64,000 nt of DNA from Gemmobacter denitrificans (GTDB lineage: Bacteria; Pseudomonadota; Alphaproteobacteria; Rhodobacterales; Rhodobacteraceae), in contig NZ_JBALHR010000001.1 in the NCBI RefSeq assembly GCF_036964905.1, positions 372,001 to 436,000 of the forward strand, in the 5' to 3' direction. Positions 7,925 to 16,184 of the stretch are shown in pieces (the first letter of the stretch is position 1; every line of letters starts with the position of its first letter). Made by a program: the position numbers and the translations under genes. The notes below the pieces were generated by a model, which ran no database searches, was not told where the DNA came from, and saw only the letters and a list, made by a program, of their open reading frames with translations.

Positions 7925-9532
7925 CTAGCCCTGTTGATCGCCCTGCGCCACCCCGGCCGCGCGCAGCGCCTGATAGATCGCGGCGTCGCGGCCATAGATA
8001 TCGCGGCGATAGTTCATCTGGCCCTTCGCGCCCGGATAGGCGGTGAAGTAGACGATATGCACCGGCACATGATCGTTCAGCTTCACACCCTGTTCCGACC
8101 CTGTGTTCAGGATGCGCTGGAATTCATCCACCGGCGCGGCGCTTTGCTTTTCCAGCAGCGCATAGGCAAATTCGAAAGGTTGGCCCAGCCGGATACAGCC
8201 GTGGCTATAGGCGCGCACCTCATGTTCGAACAGCGATTTCGACGGAGTGTCATGCAGATAGATGTTCCACTGATTGGGGAACAGGAACTTCACCAGCCCA
8301 AGCGCATTGCCGTCCGATGGGGGCTGGCGCATCGCATAGGGGAAGTTCGCGGCGGTATATTTGCCGAAATTCACATTGCCCCGGCTGACCACGCGCCCGT
8401 TGCGATCCACGATCTGCAGATGACCTGCCGCATTTGGGTTCTTCTTCAGCAGCGGCAGATATTCCTTGGTGGTGATGGACCGCGGCACCGACCATGACGG
8501 GTTGATGACCATCAACTCCATCTCGTCGGAAAATTCGGGCGTGCGCTGATCGGGAACATTCTTGCCGATCACTGCGCGGGTGACGAATGTTTCCTTGCCA
8601 TCATCCATGATGCGGGCAGTGAAATCGGGCAGGTTGACCCAGACATGACGGCGCCCGCGATCCATATTGATCCAGCGTTCACGCTCCAGCGCGACAAGGA
8701 TGGATTTCAGACGCTCCTCGGGCGGCGTGTTGATCTCGGCCAGCGTATCGGCATCGGCGATTCCGTCGGGTTCCAGACCATGGGCCAGCTGGAAGGCCTG
8801 CACGGCGCGTTGCAGGCTGGCGTCATATTCGCGGGTGGCCGAACGGGCCAGATAGCCCATGGCCACAAGACGATCCCGCAAGGCCACAACCCCATCGCCC
8901 GAAGCGCCGGGCTTCAGCGCGGACGATCCGGCCGGTTCGCCCCAGGTGCCACTGGCAATCACCGATTCCAGACCGATGCGCGCCTTGATAAGCTGGGCAT
9001 AGCTGGGCGATTGCGGGGCAAGCCCGGCCAGAAAGCCCGCCAGATCCTCGGCCTCCAGCGCCGCCAGAACCTCGTCATCCGCGCGGCGATGCACATCGCG
9101 CACCAAGCCCGGATCAACCTTCTTCGGATTCAGCACGCCCGAATGCAGATCCTGCGCATAATCCAGAAAGGCACGGGTCATCCGTACTTCCAGTCGGCCC
9201 CGGTCGCCTTCGGTCTGGGCTGCCAGAAAGGCCTGCGACAGCGCCGCCGCATCATAGCGTTGCACTGGCAACCCGTGATCGCCCGCGCGCGTCAACGCCG
9301 CCAGAAACACATTGCGCCGCTCGGCTGCCCCTGCGGTTGTCCAGACGGGGGAATAATTGCGTCGTGCGTAGAAGGCGGCAATCGCCTCATCCTCGGCAGC
9401 CGCGATGGCAAGTGACTGGGTGAAGGGCGAAACCTGCGCCGAAACCGGTGCTGCGGGCAACGCCACTGAAAGCGTCAGGGCAAGAACAAGCGGCAAAGCC
9501 TTGCGATGTGAAAGGAAAACGGAAATGCCCAT
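7925..9532 (-). CDS. murein L,D-transpeptidase (YcbB/LdtD-like)
   Basis: 535 residues from the ATG at 9532, which gives a good signal peptide (HRKALPLVLAL...PVSAQ). A GTG at 9559 would add nine residues; I prefer the ATG. The order is that of LdtD/YcbB: N-terminal scaffold (YARRNYSPVW), a peptidoglycan-binding segment (GVVALRDRLVAMGYL...VQAFQ), and a C-terminal YkuD catalytic domain with HDTPSK and SHGCIRL, whose Cys is the nucleophile. It should make 3-3 crosslinks in the periplasm. A DUF882 gene diverges from it; in E. coli the two homologues (ycbB, ycbK) are also neighbours. Confidence 0.9.
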   Translation of the reverse strand: MGISVFLSHRKALPLVLALTLSVALPAAPVSAQVSPFTQSLAIAAAEDEAIAAFYARRNYSPVWTTAGAAERRNVFLAALTRAGDHGLPVQRYDAAALSQAFLAAQTEGDRGRLEVRMTRAFLDYAQDLHSGVLNPKKVDPGLVRDVHRRADDEVLAALEAEDLAGFLAGLAPQSPSYAQLIKARIGLESVIASGTWGEPAGSSALKPGASGDGVVALRDRLVAMGYLARSATREYDASLQRAVQAFQLAHGLEPDGIADADTLAEINTPPEERLKSILVALERERWINMDRGRRHVWVNLPDFTARIMDDGKETFVTRAVIGKNVPDQRTPEFSDEMELMVINPSWSVPRSITTKEYLPLLKKNPNAAGHLQIVDRNGRVVSRGNVNFGKYTAANFPYAMRQPPSDGNALGLVKFLFPNQWNIYLHDTPSKSLFEHEVRAYSHGCIRLGQPFEFAYALLEKQSAAPVDEFQRILNTGSEQGVKLNDHVPVHIVYFTAYPGAKGQMNYRRDIYGRDAAIYQALRAAGVAQGDQQG

Positions 9533-9861
9533 GCCCAACCCCGGCCCGTTGAAAAACACCCTTTCCCAGCCTTAGCGGAGAGTCGTTCGCCCTGTCCATT
9601 CACAACAGAGCGGGAAATCAGGCAAAACTGCACAGGCAAGGGCAAAATTGTCACATTTCGGCAACGTGGCCAAAGTTTGCCGCACCTGCAGACTTTCTGC
9701 GAACCGTTTAGCAGATTTTTGCCTATTGGCGCTTTGATGGGGTTATGCGGCCAATCTTGCGCTTCTGTTGCGAATCCACCTGTGCCATAAAGACGGTGCA
9801 CTTGGGGATAAGTGGCAGAAACCCGCAGAGACATGCGGTAGAACACCGAGGGACAGGCGAA
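9533..9861. promoter_or_regulatory. divergent intergenic region with four GGCAAA boxes
   Basis: Spacer between the divergent L,D-transpeptidase and DUF882 genes. It contains GGCAAAACTG (9621-9630) and GGCAAAATTG (9641-9650), 20 bp apart in the same direction, and two related boxes on the other strand: GGCAAACTTT (9681-9672) and GGCAAAAATC (9723-9714). I see no convincing -35/-10 pair. The repeated boxes may bind a regulator of cell-wall genes; this is inference. Confidence 0.3.
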
Positions 9862-10431
9862 ATGACCAATTCTGCAAGCACCGGTTTCACGCGGCGTGGC
9901 CTGTTGGGTCTGTTCGCGGCGACGGCGGTGGTGGCAGCGCCCACCTATTCGAACGCTTTCGGTCTGCTGCGCGGCGCGGGCGATATTCGCCGCATCCGGA
10001 TGTATTCGGGCCGCACCGGCGAAAGCATCGATACGATCTACTGGATCGAAGGCAAGTACATCAAGGAAGTCGTGAAGGAAATCAATTACTTCATGCGCGA
10101 CTGGCGGACTGACGACACCATGTCGATGGATCTGCGCACCATCGATATCATGGCCGCCTCGCACCGTATTCTGGATGTCAGCGAACCCTATATGCTGCTG
10201 TCGGGCTATCGCAGCCCCAAGACCAATGCGATGCTGCGGTCGCGTTCGCGCGGTGTGGCGAAGAAATCGTTGCATATGGTGGGTCAGGCGGCAGACCTGC
10301 GTCTGAAATCGCGGTCTGTGGGCCAGATGGCCCGCGCGGCAGAGGCTTGCGCTTCGGGCGGGGTCGGGCGCTATTCAGGGTCGAATTTCGTTCACATGGA
10401 TTGCGGTCCGGTTCGCCATTGGGGCGGCTGA
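9862..10431 (+). CDS. DUF882 (YcbK-type) murein peptidase-like protein with Tat signal
   Basis: 189 residues from ATG 9862 (GAGGGACAG upstream). The N-terminus FTRRGLLGLFAATA is a twin-arginine signal with a hydrophobic core and cleavage near SNA. The mature part is a peptidase M15-like fold: LLSGYRSP, SLHMVGQAADLRL and FVHMDCGPVRHW supply the His/Asp/His set expected of zinc ligands. The family includes E. coli YcbK (MepK), which cleaves 3-3 crosslinks made by L,D-transpeptidases, so it is a natural partner of the divergent gene. The open frame extends 117 bp further upstream, but no signal or ribosome site supports that. Confidence 0.87.
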   Translation: MTNSASTGFTRRGLLGLFAATAVVAAPTYSNAFGLLRGAGDIRRIRMYSGRTGESIDTIYWIEGKYIKEVVKEINYFMRDWRTDDTMSMDLRTIDIMAASHRILDVSEPYMLLSGYRSPKTNAMLRSRSRGVAKKSLHMVGQAADLRLKSRSVGQMARAAEACASGGVGRYSGSNFVHMDCGPVRHWGG

Positions 10432-10474
10432 AAGCTCGGGTCAGGCCGGTCCAGAATTGGTTGCAAAAAGAACA

Positions 10475-10498
10475 GGGCGCCCTTCTCAGGCGCCCTTT
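10475..10498. terminator. bidirectional intrinsic terminator between convergent genes
   Basis: GGGCGCC (10475-10481), 7-base loop, GGCGCCC (10489-10495). T-rich tails exist on both sides: TTTGT on plus, and TGTTCTTTTT on minus. It can end both the DUF882 gene and rlmE. Confidence 0.75.
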
Positions 10499-10510
10499 GT
10501 CATTGCGGTT

Positions 10511-11257
10511 TCACGCCTCGTCCTCCGGGGCTTCCTCCTCGTCCGACCGGCCCCTGAAACCCATCGCCACCACGAATTTTTCGGAACTGTCCGACCGGCT
10601 TGACGGCGGTTTGACATTGGCCACCTTGCGGAAATTGCGCTTCAGCATGGCGTTCATCTCGTTTTCCGCCCCGCCCGCCAGCACCTTGGCAACGAATGTG
10701 CCGTCTTCCTCCAGCACATCGAAGGCAAAGGCCAGTGCAGCCTCGACCAGTGCGATGATGCGCAAGTGATCGGTGCCCTTGTGGCCCGATGCGGCTGCAG
10801 CCATGTCGCTCATCACCACATCGGCGCGGCCACCAAGCCAGGTTTTCACCTTCTCATCGGCTTCGTCCGACAGGAAATCGAGCTGATGGATCACCGCACC
10901 GGCGATGGGTTCCACCTCTTGCAGATCCACGCCCAGCACCGTGCCCACCGGCTTTTTCGGGTTCTGGCCAAGCGCATTCACCCGCGCCACGGCCACCTGG
11001 CACCACCCGCCCGGCGCGCAGCCCAGATCGACCACCCGGCCGCCGGGTTTCAGAAACCCGTAGCGATCATCCAGTTCCATGATCTTGAAGGCCGCGCGGC
11101 CCCGATAGCCTTCGCGCTTGGCCCGTTGGACATAGGGGTCGTTCAACTGCCGTTCGAGCCAGAGGGTCGAAGACAGTTTCCGCCCCTTGGCGGTCTTGAC
11201 CTTCACGCGCAATTCGCGCTGGCCGCGGCCTGAAGTGTTCTTGGGCGGTGTCGTCAT
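10511..11257 (-). CDS. rlmE: 23S rRNA (uridine2552-2'-O)-methyltransferase
   Basis: 248 residues, RrmJ/FtsJ fold. The SAM-binding motif is VVDLGCAPGGWCQV, and the K-D-K-E catalytic set is visible as KIMELDDRYG, VMSDMAAAASG, FVAKV and a late Glu. RrmJ methylates the ribose of U2552 in the A-loop of 23S rRNA on the assembled 50S subunit. Compared with E. coli it has an N-terminal extension of about 25 residues and an acidic C-terminal tail (RSDEEEAPEDEA). It overlaps the preceding exopolyphosphatase-like gene by 4 bp (ATGA), a pairing seen often in alphaproteobacteria. Confidence 0.95.
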   Translation of the reverse strand: MTTPPKNTSGRGQRELRVKVKTAKGRKLSSTLWLERQLNDPYVQRAKREGYRGRAAFKIMELDDRYGFLKPGGRVVDLGCAPGGWCQVAVARVNALGQNPKKPVGTVLGVDLQEVEPIAGAVIHQLDFLSDEADEKVKTWLGGRADVVMSDMAAAASGHKGTDHLRIIALVEAALAFAFDVLEEDGTFVAKVLAGGAENEMNAMLKRNFRKVANVKPPSSRSDSSEKFVVAMGFRGRSDEEEAPEDEA

Positions 11258-12390
11258 CTGTAAGGTCCATCTTCCAGAACGCCATCGGCGCTCATCTGGG
11301 CATAAAGCAGCCCCTCGCGCAGGCCACGGTCGGCGACCGACAGTCGGTCGGTCGGCCAGATCCGCATCAGGGCCTGCAGGATTGCGGCACCGGACATGAT
11401 CAGCGTGTGCCGGTCGCGCCCGATGCGCGGATCAGTCCGGCGGCCATCAGGGCCGAGCGAAAGGTAATCCCGGATCACCGTATCAATCTGGGTCGAAGTC
11501 ATGCGCAAGCCATCAACCTTGGTTCGGTCATAGCGGCGCAGGCCAAGAAAGCTGGCCGCCACGGTGGTCACGGTGCCCGAGGTGCCGATGATCTGGAACC
11601 CCTCGCGCGGCTGTTCCGCATGATACGGCGAAAACCCGGCCAGATTTTCCTCGAAATACCAGCTCATCAGGGCAAACCGCGCGGCGTCATCTTCGACATC
11701 GGCAAACTGATCCTTCAGTGTCGCCACCCCCAGCGGGACCGAAATCCAGTCTACCACCCGTGCGAGCGGCTGCCCCGGGGCGGTAAAGCCCTTGCGCATC
11801 CCCATGATCGCGCGGGGCCGGTCTTCCGGGGCGACGGCAGACAGGTCGATCCAGACCAGTTCGGTCGAACCACCGCCAATGTCGATCACCAGCAACTGTT
11901 CGGTGCGTTTCGACACCAGCGGCGCGCAAGAGATCACTGCCAGCCGCGCCTCTTCCTCGGCCGGGATCACCTCCAGCGACAGGCCGGTTTCGCGGCGCAC
12001 CTGACGGATAAAATCACGCGCATTTCTGGCGCGGCGGCAGGCTTCGGTCGCCACCAGCCGCATCCGCGACACACCATGCTTTTCGATCTTCTTCTGACAG
12101 ATGCGCAAGGCCTGCACCGTGCGCCCCATCGAGGCACGCGATAACCGGCCTGAGGCTTCAAGCCCCACGCCAAGCTGGACAGTCTTGGAAAAGCTGTCCA
12201 CAACCGTGAACTGGCTGCCGCGCGGCGCGGCAATCAGCATACGGCAACTGTTCGTGCCCAGGTCGAGCGCCGCATAGAGCGGCGGGCCCGACAGGGCGTC
12301 AGGAGGAGACGACGGTTCGACCGCAGGCGCACCGGCCGGCGCGACATCTGACGGGATCGCGTCCTCTCCTCGGGGACGCACGGGCGACAT
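11254..12390 (-). CDS. Ppx/GppA phosphatase family protein
   Basis: 378 residues. After a Pro/Ala-rich 38-residue N-terminal extension comes an ASKHA-fold Ppx-GppA domain: ALDLGTNSCRMLI (phosphate 1), TEACRRARN, VIDIGGGSTELVWID (phosphate 2) and IIGTSGTVTT. The HD-type C-terminal domain of long Ppx/GppA enzymes is absent, so it is the short form. Likely hydrolyses polyphosphate or guanosine pentaphosphate in the cytoplasm; which substrate cannot be told. Translationally coupled to rlmE by an ATGA overlap, which may tie stringent-response nucleotides to ribosome maturation (inference). Confidence 0.9.
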   Translation of the reverse strand: MSPVRPRGEDAIPSDVAPAGAPAVEPSSPPDALSGPPLYAALDLGTNSCRMLIAAPRGSQFTVVDSFSKTVQLGVGLEASGRLSRASMGRTVQALRICQKKIEKHGVSRMRLVATEACRRARNARDFIRQVRRETGLSLEVIPAEEEARLAVISCAPLVSKRTEQLLVIDIGGGSTELVWIDLSAVAPEDRPRAIMGMRKGFTAPGQPLARVVDWISVPLGVATLKDQFADVEDDAARFALMSWYFEENLAGFSPYHAEQPREGFQIIGTSGTVTTVAASFLGLRRYDRTKVDGLRMTSTQIDTVIRDYLSLGPDGRRTDPRIGRDRHTLIMSGAAILQALMRIWPTDRLSVADRGLREGLLYAQMSADGVLEDGPYR

Positions 12391-12694
12391 ATTCCGCCCT
12401 CCATTTCAAGTTGGGATCAGCTTACGCCTGCCGCCCCCCTCGTGCAAGCCCGCAGCAGGCAAGCCCGGCGAAGGGTCGGCCTGCATTTCCGTGAAGATGA
12501 ACAAAAGTCATGTTCCAGATGCAGCAAATTCACCGGATGACGGGGCGCAACCCTCTCGTCCGGGCGCGCGGGATCGCCTAGAAGGAAGCGGCGGAAGCTC
12601 TGTCGCTCGTTGCGCGGCGAATGTCGAAAACCGACACTGCCCGCCGCAAGCCGACGCTTAGAACGGTAAAACAGGAACAAGGGGAATCAGCCCG
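12391..12694. other. intergenic region before the methyl-transfer cluster
   Basis: 304 bp between divergent units. The one clear element is an inverted repeat TGTCG-AAAAC-CGACA (12622-12636), 59 bp before the first start codon of the one-carbon cluster; it could be an operator. No promoter hexamers stand out and no coding sequence is seen. Confidence 0.3.
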
Positions 12695-12997
12695 ATGCCA
12701 GAGGTGACCATCGTCTATTGGCGCGACATCCCGGCCCAGGTGATCGTGGGCAAGGGACGGCGCGGGTCGAAGGTGCAACTGCCCGAACGCTTTGAACAGG
12801 CGATCGACCGCTGCGCCATGAAGATCGGCGCCAAGGATGCCGATGCCTATCTGGCCGAATGGCGCAAGGCTGCCCCCTATGAGGTGGAGGGCGAGCCGGA
12901 CGAGGTTGCAAAGACCGAAGCCGCCCGTCTGGACGCCGAATATGACACCGCGCGCCTCAAGGCGCTGATCGAAGCCGAGGGCCGCGCCGCGCCGTGA
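12695..12997 (+). CDS. Virulence_fact (PF13769-like) small protein of the methyl-transfer cluster
   Basis: 100 residues beginning MPEVTIVYWRDIPAQVIVG. Despite the family name, homologues of this protein sit next to MetF-like and methyl-THF:corrinoid methyltransferase genes in many alphaproteobacteria, so a role in one-carbon or corrinoid metabolism is more likely than virulence. No catalytic motif is visible; one Cys (RCAMKIG) lies mid-protein. The ATG has AAGGGGAATC upstream. The MetF-like gene follows after 34 bp on the same strand. Confidence 0.8.
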   Translation: MPEVTIVYWRDIPAQVIVGKGRRGSKVQLPERFEQAIDRCAMKIGAKDADAYLAEWRKAAPYEVEGEPDEVAKTEAARLDAEYDTARLKALIEAEGRAAP

Positions 12998-13031
12998 CGC
13001 GCGCCGCCCGCACCAAGCAGGAGCCCGCCCG

Positions 13032-13952
13032 ATGGCGCTGTTCAACTTCCGCCGCGATGCCGCCCCGACTGCCGGGGTCAACCCCGAGGTCGAAACCTTC
13101 CTGCAGGGTTTCTCGATGGAGGTGATGCCGCGCACCGCCGAGAAGGTCGAGGATTTCCGCGCGATCCTGCCAAAGGGCACGCGCGTCTACATCGCCCATA
13201 TCGAGGGCACGCCGATTGCCGACATGGTGGCCACGGCCAAGCGCATCGCGGGCGAAGGCTTTGATGTCATGCCGCATTTTCCGGCGCGCATCATCCCGGA
13301 TCGTGCCACGCTGACCGATTGGATCGCGCGCTACAAGGGCGAGGCGGGCGTGAAGCAGGCCCTGCTGCTGGGCGGCGGCGTGAACACCCCGGCAGGTGAC
13401 TATGACAGTTCGATGCAGCTGATCGAAACCGGCCTGTTTGACGGGTTCGAACGTCTGCATGTGGCGGGCCACCCCGAAGGCAACAAGGACATCGACAAGG
13501 ACGGCGGCGATGCCATCGTGATGCAGGCGTTGAAGTGGAAACAGGATTTCGCCAATCGCACGGATGCGAAAATGGCGATCGCTACGCAATTCTGCTTTGA
13601 GGCGGGTCCGGTCATCGACTGGGTGAACAAGATCAACGCGGCGGGCGTTTCGATTCCGGTGCATATCGGTGTGGCAGGCCCGGCCAAGCTGCAGACCATG
13701 ATCAAATTCGCCATTGCCTGCGGCGTCGGCCCGTCGCTGCGCGTGCTGCAAAAGCGCGCCATGGATGTGACCAAGCTGCTGCTGCCCTATGAACCCACCG
13801 AATTCCTTGCCGATCTTGCTGCCCACAAGGCCAAGACCCCCAGTTTCGGTATAGAATCCGTGCATTTCTTCCCGCTGGGTGGCATCAAGACCAATGCCCA
13901 ATGGGCGACCGACCATGGCGGCGCTTCTGGCGTGCCCGCCGCACAAGCATAA
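13032..13952 (+). CDS. methylenetetrahydrofolate reductase-like protein (MetF superfamily)
   Basis: 306 residues forming a TIM barrel of the MTHFR type: FSMEVMPR (substrate/flavin region), YIAHIEGTP, LLLGGGVNTP, HVAGHPEGN and ATQFCFEAG are the family landmarks. It would interconvert 5,10-methylene-THF and 5-methyl-THF with FAD. Next to a methyl-THF:corrinoid methyltransferase the likely direction is oxidation of methyl-THF that comes from a demethylated substrate, feeding the C1 pool. It follows the Virulence_fact gene by 34 bp, and the methyltransferase gene starts 12 bp after its stop, so they form one operon. It is not assigned as the housekeeping metF of methionine synthesis because of this context. 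Confidence 0.85.
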   Translation: MALFNFRRDAAPTAGVNPEVETFLQGFSMEVMPRTAEKVEDFRAILPKGTRVYIAHIEGTPIADMVATAKRIAGEGFDVMPHFPARIIPDRATLTDWIARYKGEAGVKQALLLGGGVNTPAGDYDSSMQLIETGLFDGFERLHVAGHPEGNKDIDKDGGDAIVMQALKWKQDFANRTDAKMAIATQFCFEAGPVIDWVNKINAAGVSIPVHIGVAGPAKLQTMIKFAIACGVGPSLRVLQKRAMDVTKLLLPYEPTEFLADLAAHKAKTPSFGIESVHFFPLGGIKTNAQWATDHGGASGVPAAQA

Positions 13953-13964
13953 GGACCAAGACCC

Positions 13965-14945
13965 GTGACCCGGACCGTTATCGAATCCAAGACCAAAACC
14001 GTCGTCATCGGCTTTGACGAGCCCTTCTGCGTGATCGGCGAGCGCATCAACCCGACGGGCCGCAAGAAACTGGCGGCTGAACTGGAGATGGGCAATTACG
14101 ACACCGTCATCAAGGACGCGCTGGAACAGGTGGCCTGTGGCGCGACCGTTCTTGACGTGAACTCGGGCGCTGTCTTCACCAACAAGATGGCTGAAGATCC
14201 GCGCTATGCCGACAACAACTTTGTCGAGCCGCCGCTGATGAAGGCGCTGATCGAGATCATCCAGCAAACCGTGGACGTGCCGCTGTGCATCGACAGCTCG
14301 GTCCCGGGCGCACTGGAAGCCGGTCTGATGGCCTGCGAAGGCCGCCCGCTGCTGAATTCGGTGACGGGTGAGGAAGAGCGTCTGGAACTGGTGCTGCCGT
14401 TGGTCAAGAAATACAACGTGCCGGTCGTGGCGATCTCCAACGACGATACCGGCATTTCGCCCGATCCCGATGTTCGTTTCGAGGTTGCCCGCAAGATCGT
14501 GCAGCGCGCCGCCGATTTCGGCATCCCGGCCCATGACATCGTGGTGGACCCGTTGGTGATGCCGGTGGGCGCGATGGCCTCGGCTGGTCAGCAGGTGTTT
14601 GCGCTGGTGCGGCGTCTGCGCGAAGAGCTGGGCGTGAACACGACCTGTGGCGCCTCCAACATCTCGTTCGGCCTGCCGCATCGCCATGGTATCAACGCGG
14701 CCTTCCTGCCCATGGCCATCGGCGCGGGCATGACCTCGGCCATCATGAACCCGGTCCGTCAGGTGGAGATGGAGGCGATCCGCGCCGCCAACTTCCTGAT
14801 GAACCACGATGCCAATGGCGGGGAATGGATCCGCTTTGCCAAGGTTCTGGAAGCCGTCGAAGGTGGCATGACCTTTGCCGAAGCCTCGGCCGCTGCCAGC
14901 CAGGCGGCTGGTGGTCGGCGCGGCGGTCGGCGCGGCCGCGGCTAA
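13965..14945 (+). CDS. methyltetrahydrofolate:corrinoid methyltransferase (pterin-binding, AcsE/MtgA-like)
   Basis: 326 residues from a GTG start (AAGGA about 9 nt upstream). A pterin-binding TIM barrel: VIGERINPTG, GATVLDVNSG, LCIDSSVPGAL, LLNSVTGEEE, VVAISNDDTG and TTCGASNISFGLP match AcsE/MtgA-type enzymes, which carry methyl groups between a corrinoid protein and THF. The C-terminus (about the last 14 residues) is an unusual Arg/Gly tail GGRRGGRRGRG. Operon partner of the MetF-like gene, followed by a strong terminator at 14971. The methyl donor's primary methyltransferase and corrinoid protein are not in the window. Confidence 0.88.
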   Translation: MTRTVIESKTKTVVIGFDEPFCVIGERINPTGRKKLAAELEMGNYDTVIKDALEQVACGATVLDVNSGAVFTNKMAEDPRYADNNFVEPPLMKALIEIIQQTVDVPLCIDSSVPGALEAGLMACEGRPLLNSVTGEEERLELVLPLVKKYNVPVVAISNDDTGISPDPDVRFEVARKIVQRAADFGIPAHDIVVDPLVMPVGAMASAGQQVFALVRRLREELGVNTTCGASNISFGLPHRHGINAAFLPMAIGAGMTSAIMNPVRQVEMEAIRAANFLMNHDANGGEWIRFAKVLEAVEGGMTFAEASAAASQAAGGRRGGRRGRG

Positions 14946-14970
14946 ACCTCTGGTCTGCAAAGAATCTTCG

Positions 14971-14996
14971 CGGCCCGCCCTTGTGGCGGGCCGTTT
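14971..14996 (+). terminator. intrinsic terminator after the methyltransferase gene
   Basis: CGGCCCGCC (14971-14979), 5-base loop, GGCGGGCCG (14985-14993), then TTTCATTTT. It separates the first three genes of the cluster from the RTX gene. Confidence 0.78.
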
Positions 14997-15166
14997 CATT
15001 TTGCCTCAAGTCTGAACTATTGGTCACTATTCCGCCCGAAGACAGCCCCCCCCCTGCCGCCTGACCGTCCGAATGTGCAATCGTGGGCGCAGGGTCATTT
15101 CCGCTCTGCGCAGGGCTTTGGACATGGTTTCGCCATGTCGGTTGTGGTGCATGTAAGGGGGCAGAA

Positions 15167-15889
15167 ATGAAAGCCATCGAGAAAACCGCGCTGTCCGGGG
15201 CGCAAGGTCTGGTCACTTCCGATCTGGCCTGGTTGCGGGACCTGCTGACCGCGCCGGTCAAGATTTTCCAGCGCGCGCCAAGCTACAATGATTCGGCACA
15301 GGAGAGTTCTGCTGCAGGGTCAGACCATATGGCCGTGCGGGGTGAAGCGGGGGCGGATCTTCTTTTGGGCCGTTCGGGCAATGACAGCCTGCGGGGCATT
15401 GGGGGTGACGATACCTTGACGGGTGGCAATGGCCATGACCGCCTGGTTGGCGGCGTGGGCAAGGATGCCCTCATGGGCGGTGCGGGAAACGATACCTTGC
15501 TGGGCGGCGGCGGCGATGACCGGTTGTCCGGCAATGGTGGTCAGGACCTGCTTTCAGGTGGTTATGGCAATGACACATTGTCCAGCGGCAGCGGGCGCAG
15601 CCAGATGTCGGGCGGTGCGGGCAATGATCGCCTGCATGCCGATCTGCGGCAATCGGGCCATGACATGACCGGTGGTAGCGGGGTCGATACCTTCATCCTG
15701 CATTCCGGTTCGGGCAGCAGCGCCAGCGTGATCACGGATTATTCGGCCGAAGATGTCGTGATCCTGGAAGGCCAGCGCCTTGTTCTGGAAAATCCGGCCA
15801 CGGGCATGACCATCACGACGGAAACCGATGGCACACTCGTCACCTTTGGTGCGGGCGATACGGTTCTTCTGGCTGATTTCTGGCTGTGA
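15167..15889 (+). CDS. RTX calcium-binding repeat protein
   Basis: 240 residues from ATG 15167 (AAGGGGG upstream). Residues about 55-165 are RTX nonapeptides (GRSGNDSL, GGNGHDRL, GGAGNDTL, GGYGNDTL); the last 60 residues (VDTFILHS...LLADFWL) resemble a type I secretion C-terminus. The first 50 residues are unique, with no signal peptide. No enzymatic domain. It is placed between two parts of a methyl-transfer cluster without any evident functional link. A GACATGG/CCATGTC inverted repeat (15121-15139) lies just upstream and may be a regulatory site. Confidence 0.82.
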   Translation: MKAIEKTALSGAQGLVTSDLAWLRDLLTAPVKIFQRAPSYNDSAQESSAAGSDHMAVRGEAGADLLLGRSGNDSLRGIGGDDTLTGGNGHDRLVGGVGKDALMGGAGNDTLLGGGGDDRLSGNGGQDLLSGGYGNDTLSSGSGRSQMSGGAGNDRLHADLRQSGHDMTGGSGVDTFILHSGSGSSASVITDYSAEDVVILEGQRLVLENPATGMTITTETDGTLVTFGAGDTVLLADFWL

Positions 15890-16184
15890 TTACACCGGCC
15901 CCCGGCCCTGCCGCATCCCGACGCTGATCTGCCGCGAACAGACATTGCCTGCCCGCGGCACCGCCCTAGAAAGAGGGAGCGACAGGAAAGGCTTTGGCGA
16001 TGCGGGCAGGTTTCCCGGCCCAATTGAATGCACGACGGTTGCAGCAGACCCTGCGCCCCTGCCCGTTTGGGCCAGGGGCAGTTTGCCATTGCGGCGCTTC
16101 TGTGCAACCACCGCATCCGGCCCGCCCGGCCAATATCCTGCAAGACCCCTGCCCGGCACAGTCCGGGCCCCTGATGAGGCAGTC
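15890..16184. other. intergenic region between RTX gene and corrinoid activator gene
   Basis: 295 bp without a supported gene. One reading frame is open into the next gene, but it has no start signal and is GC-driven. A hairpin GCCCCTG/CAGGGGC (16055-16079) followed by AGTTTGCC may be a weak terminator for the RTX gene. Confidence 0.3.

Noticed and set aside
12957..14999. A 680-codon open frame on the minus strand
   Set aside because: It lies antisense to the MetF-like and methyltransferase genes, both with clear motifs. Its His/Arg/Gly-rich product is typical of GC-rich antisense shadow.
15828..16184. An N-terminal extension of the corrinoid activator by 119 residues
   Set aside because: The extension has no ferredoxin-family match, no ribosome site and overlaps the RTX gene; ATG 16185 begins the known domain.
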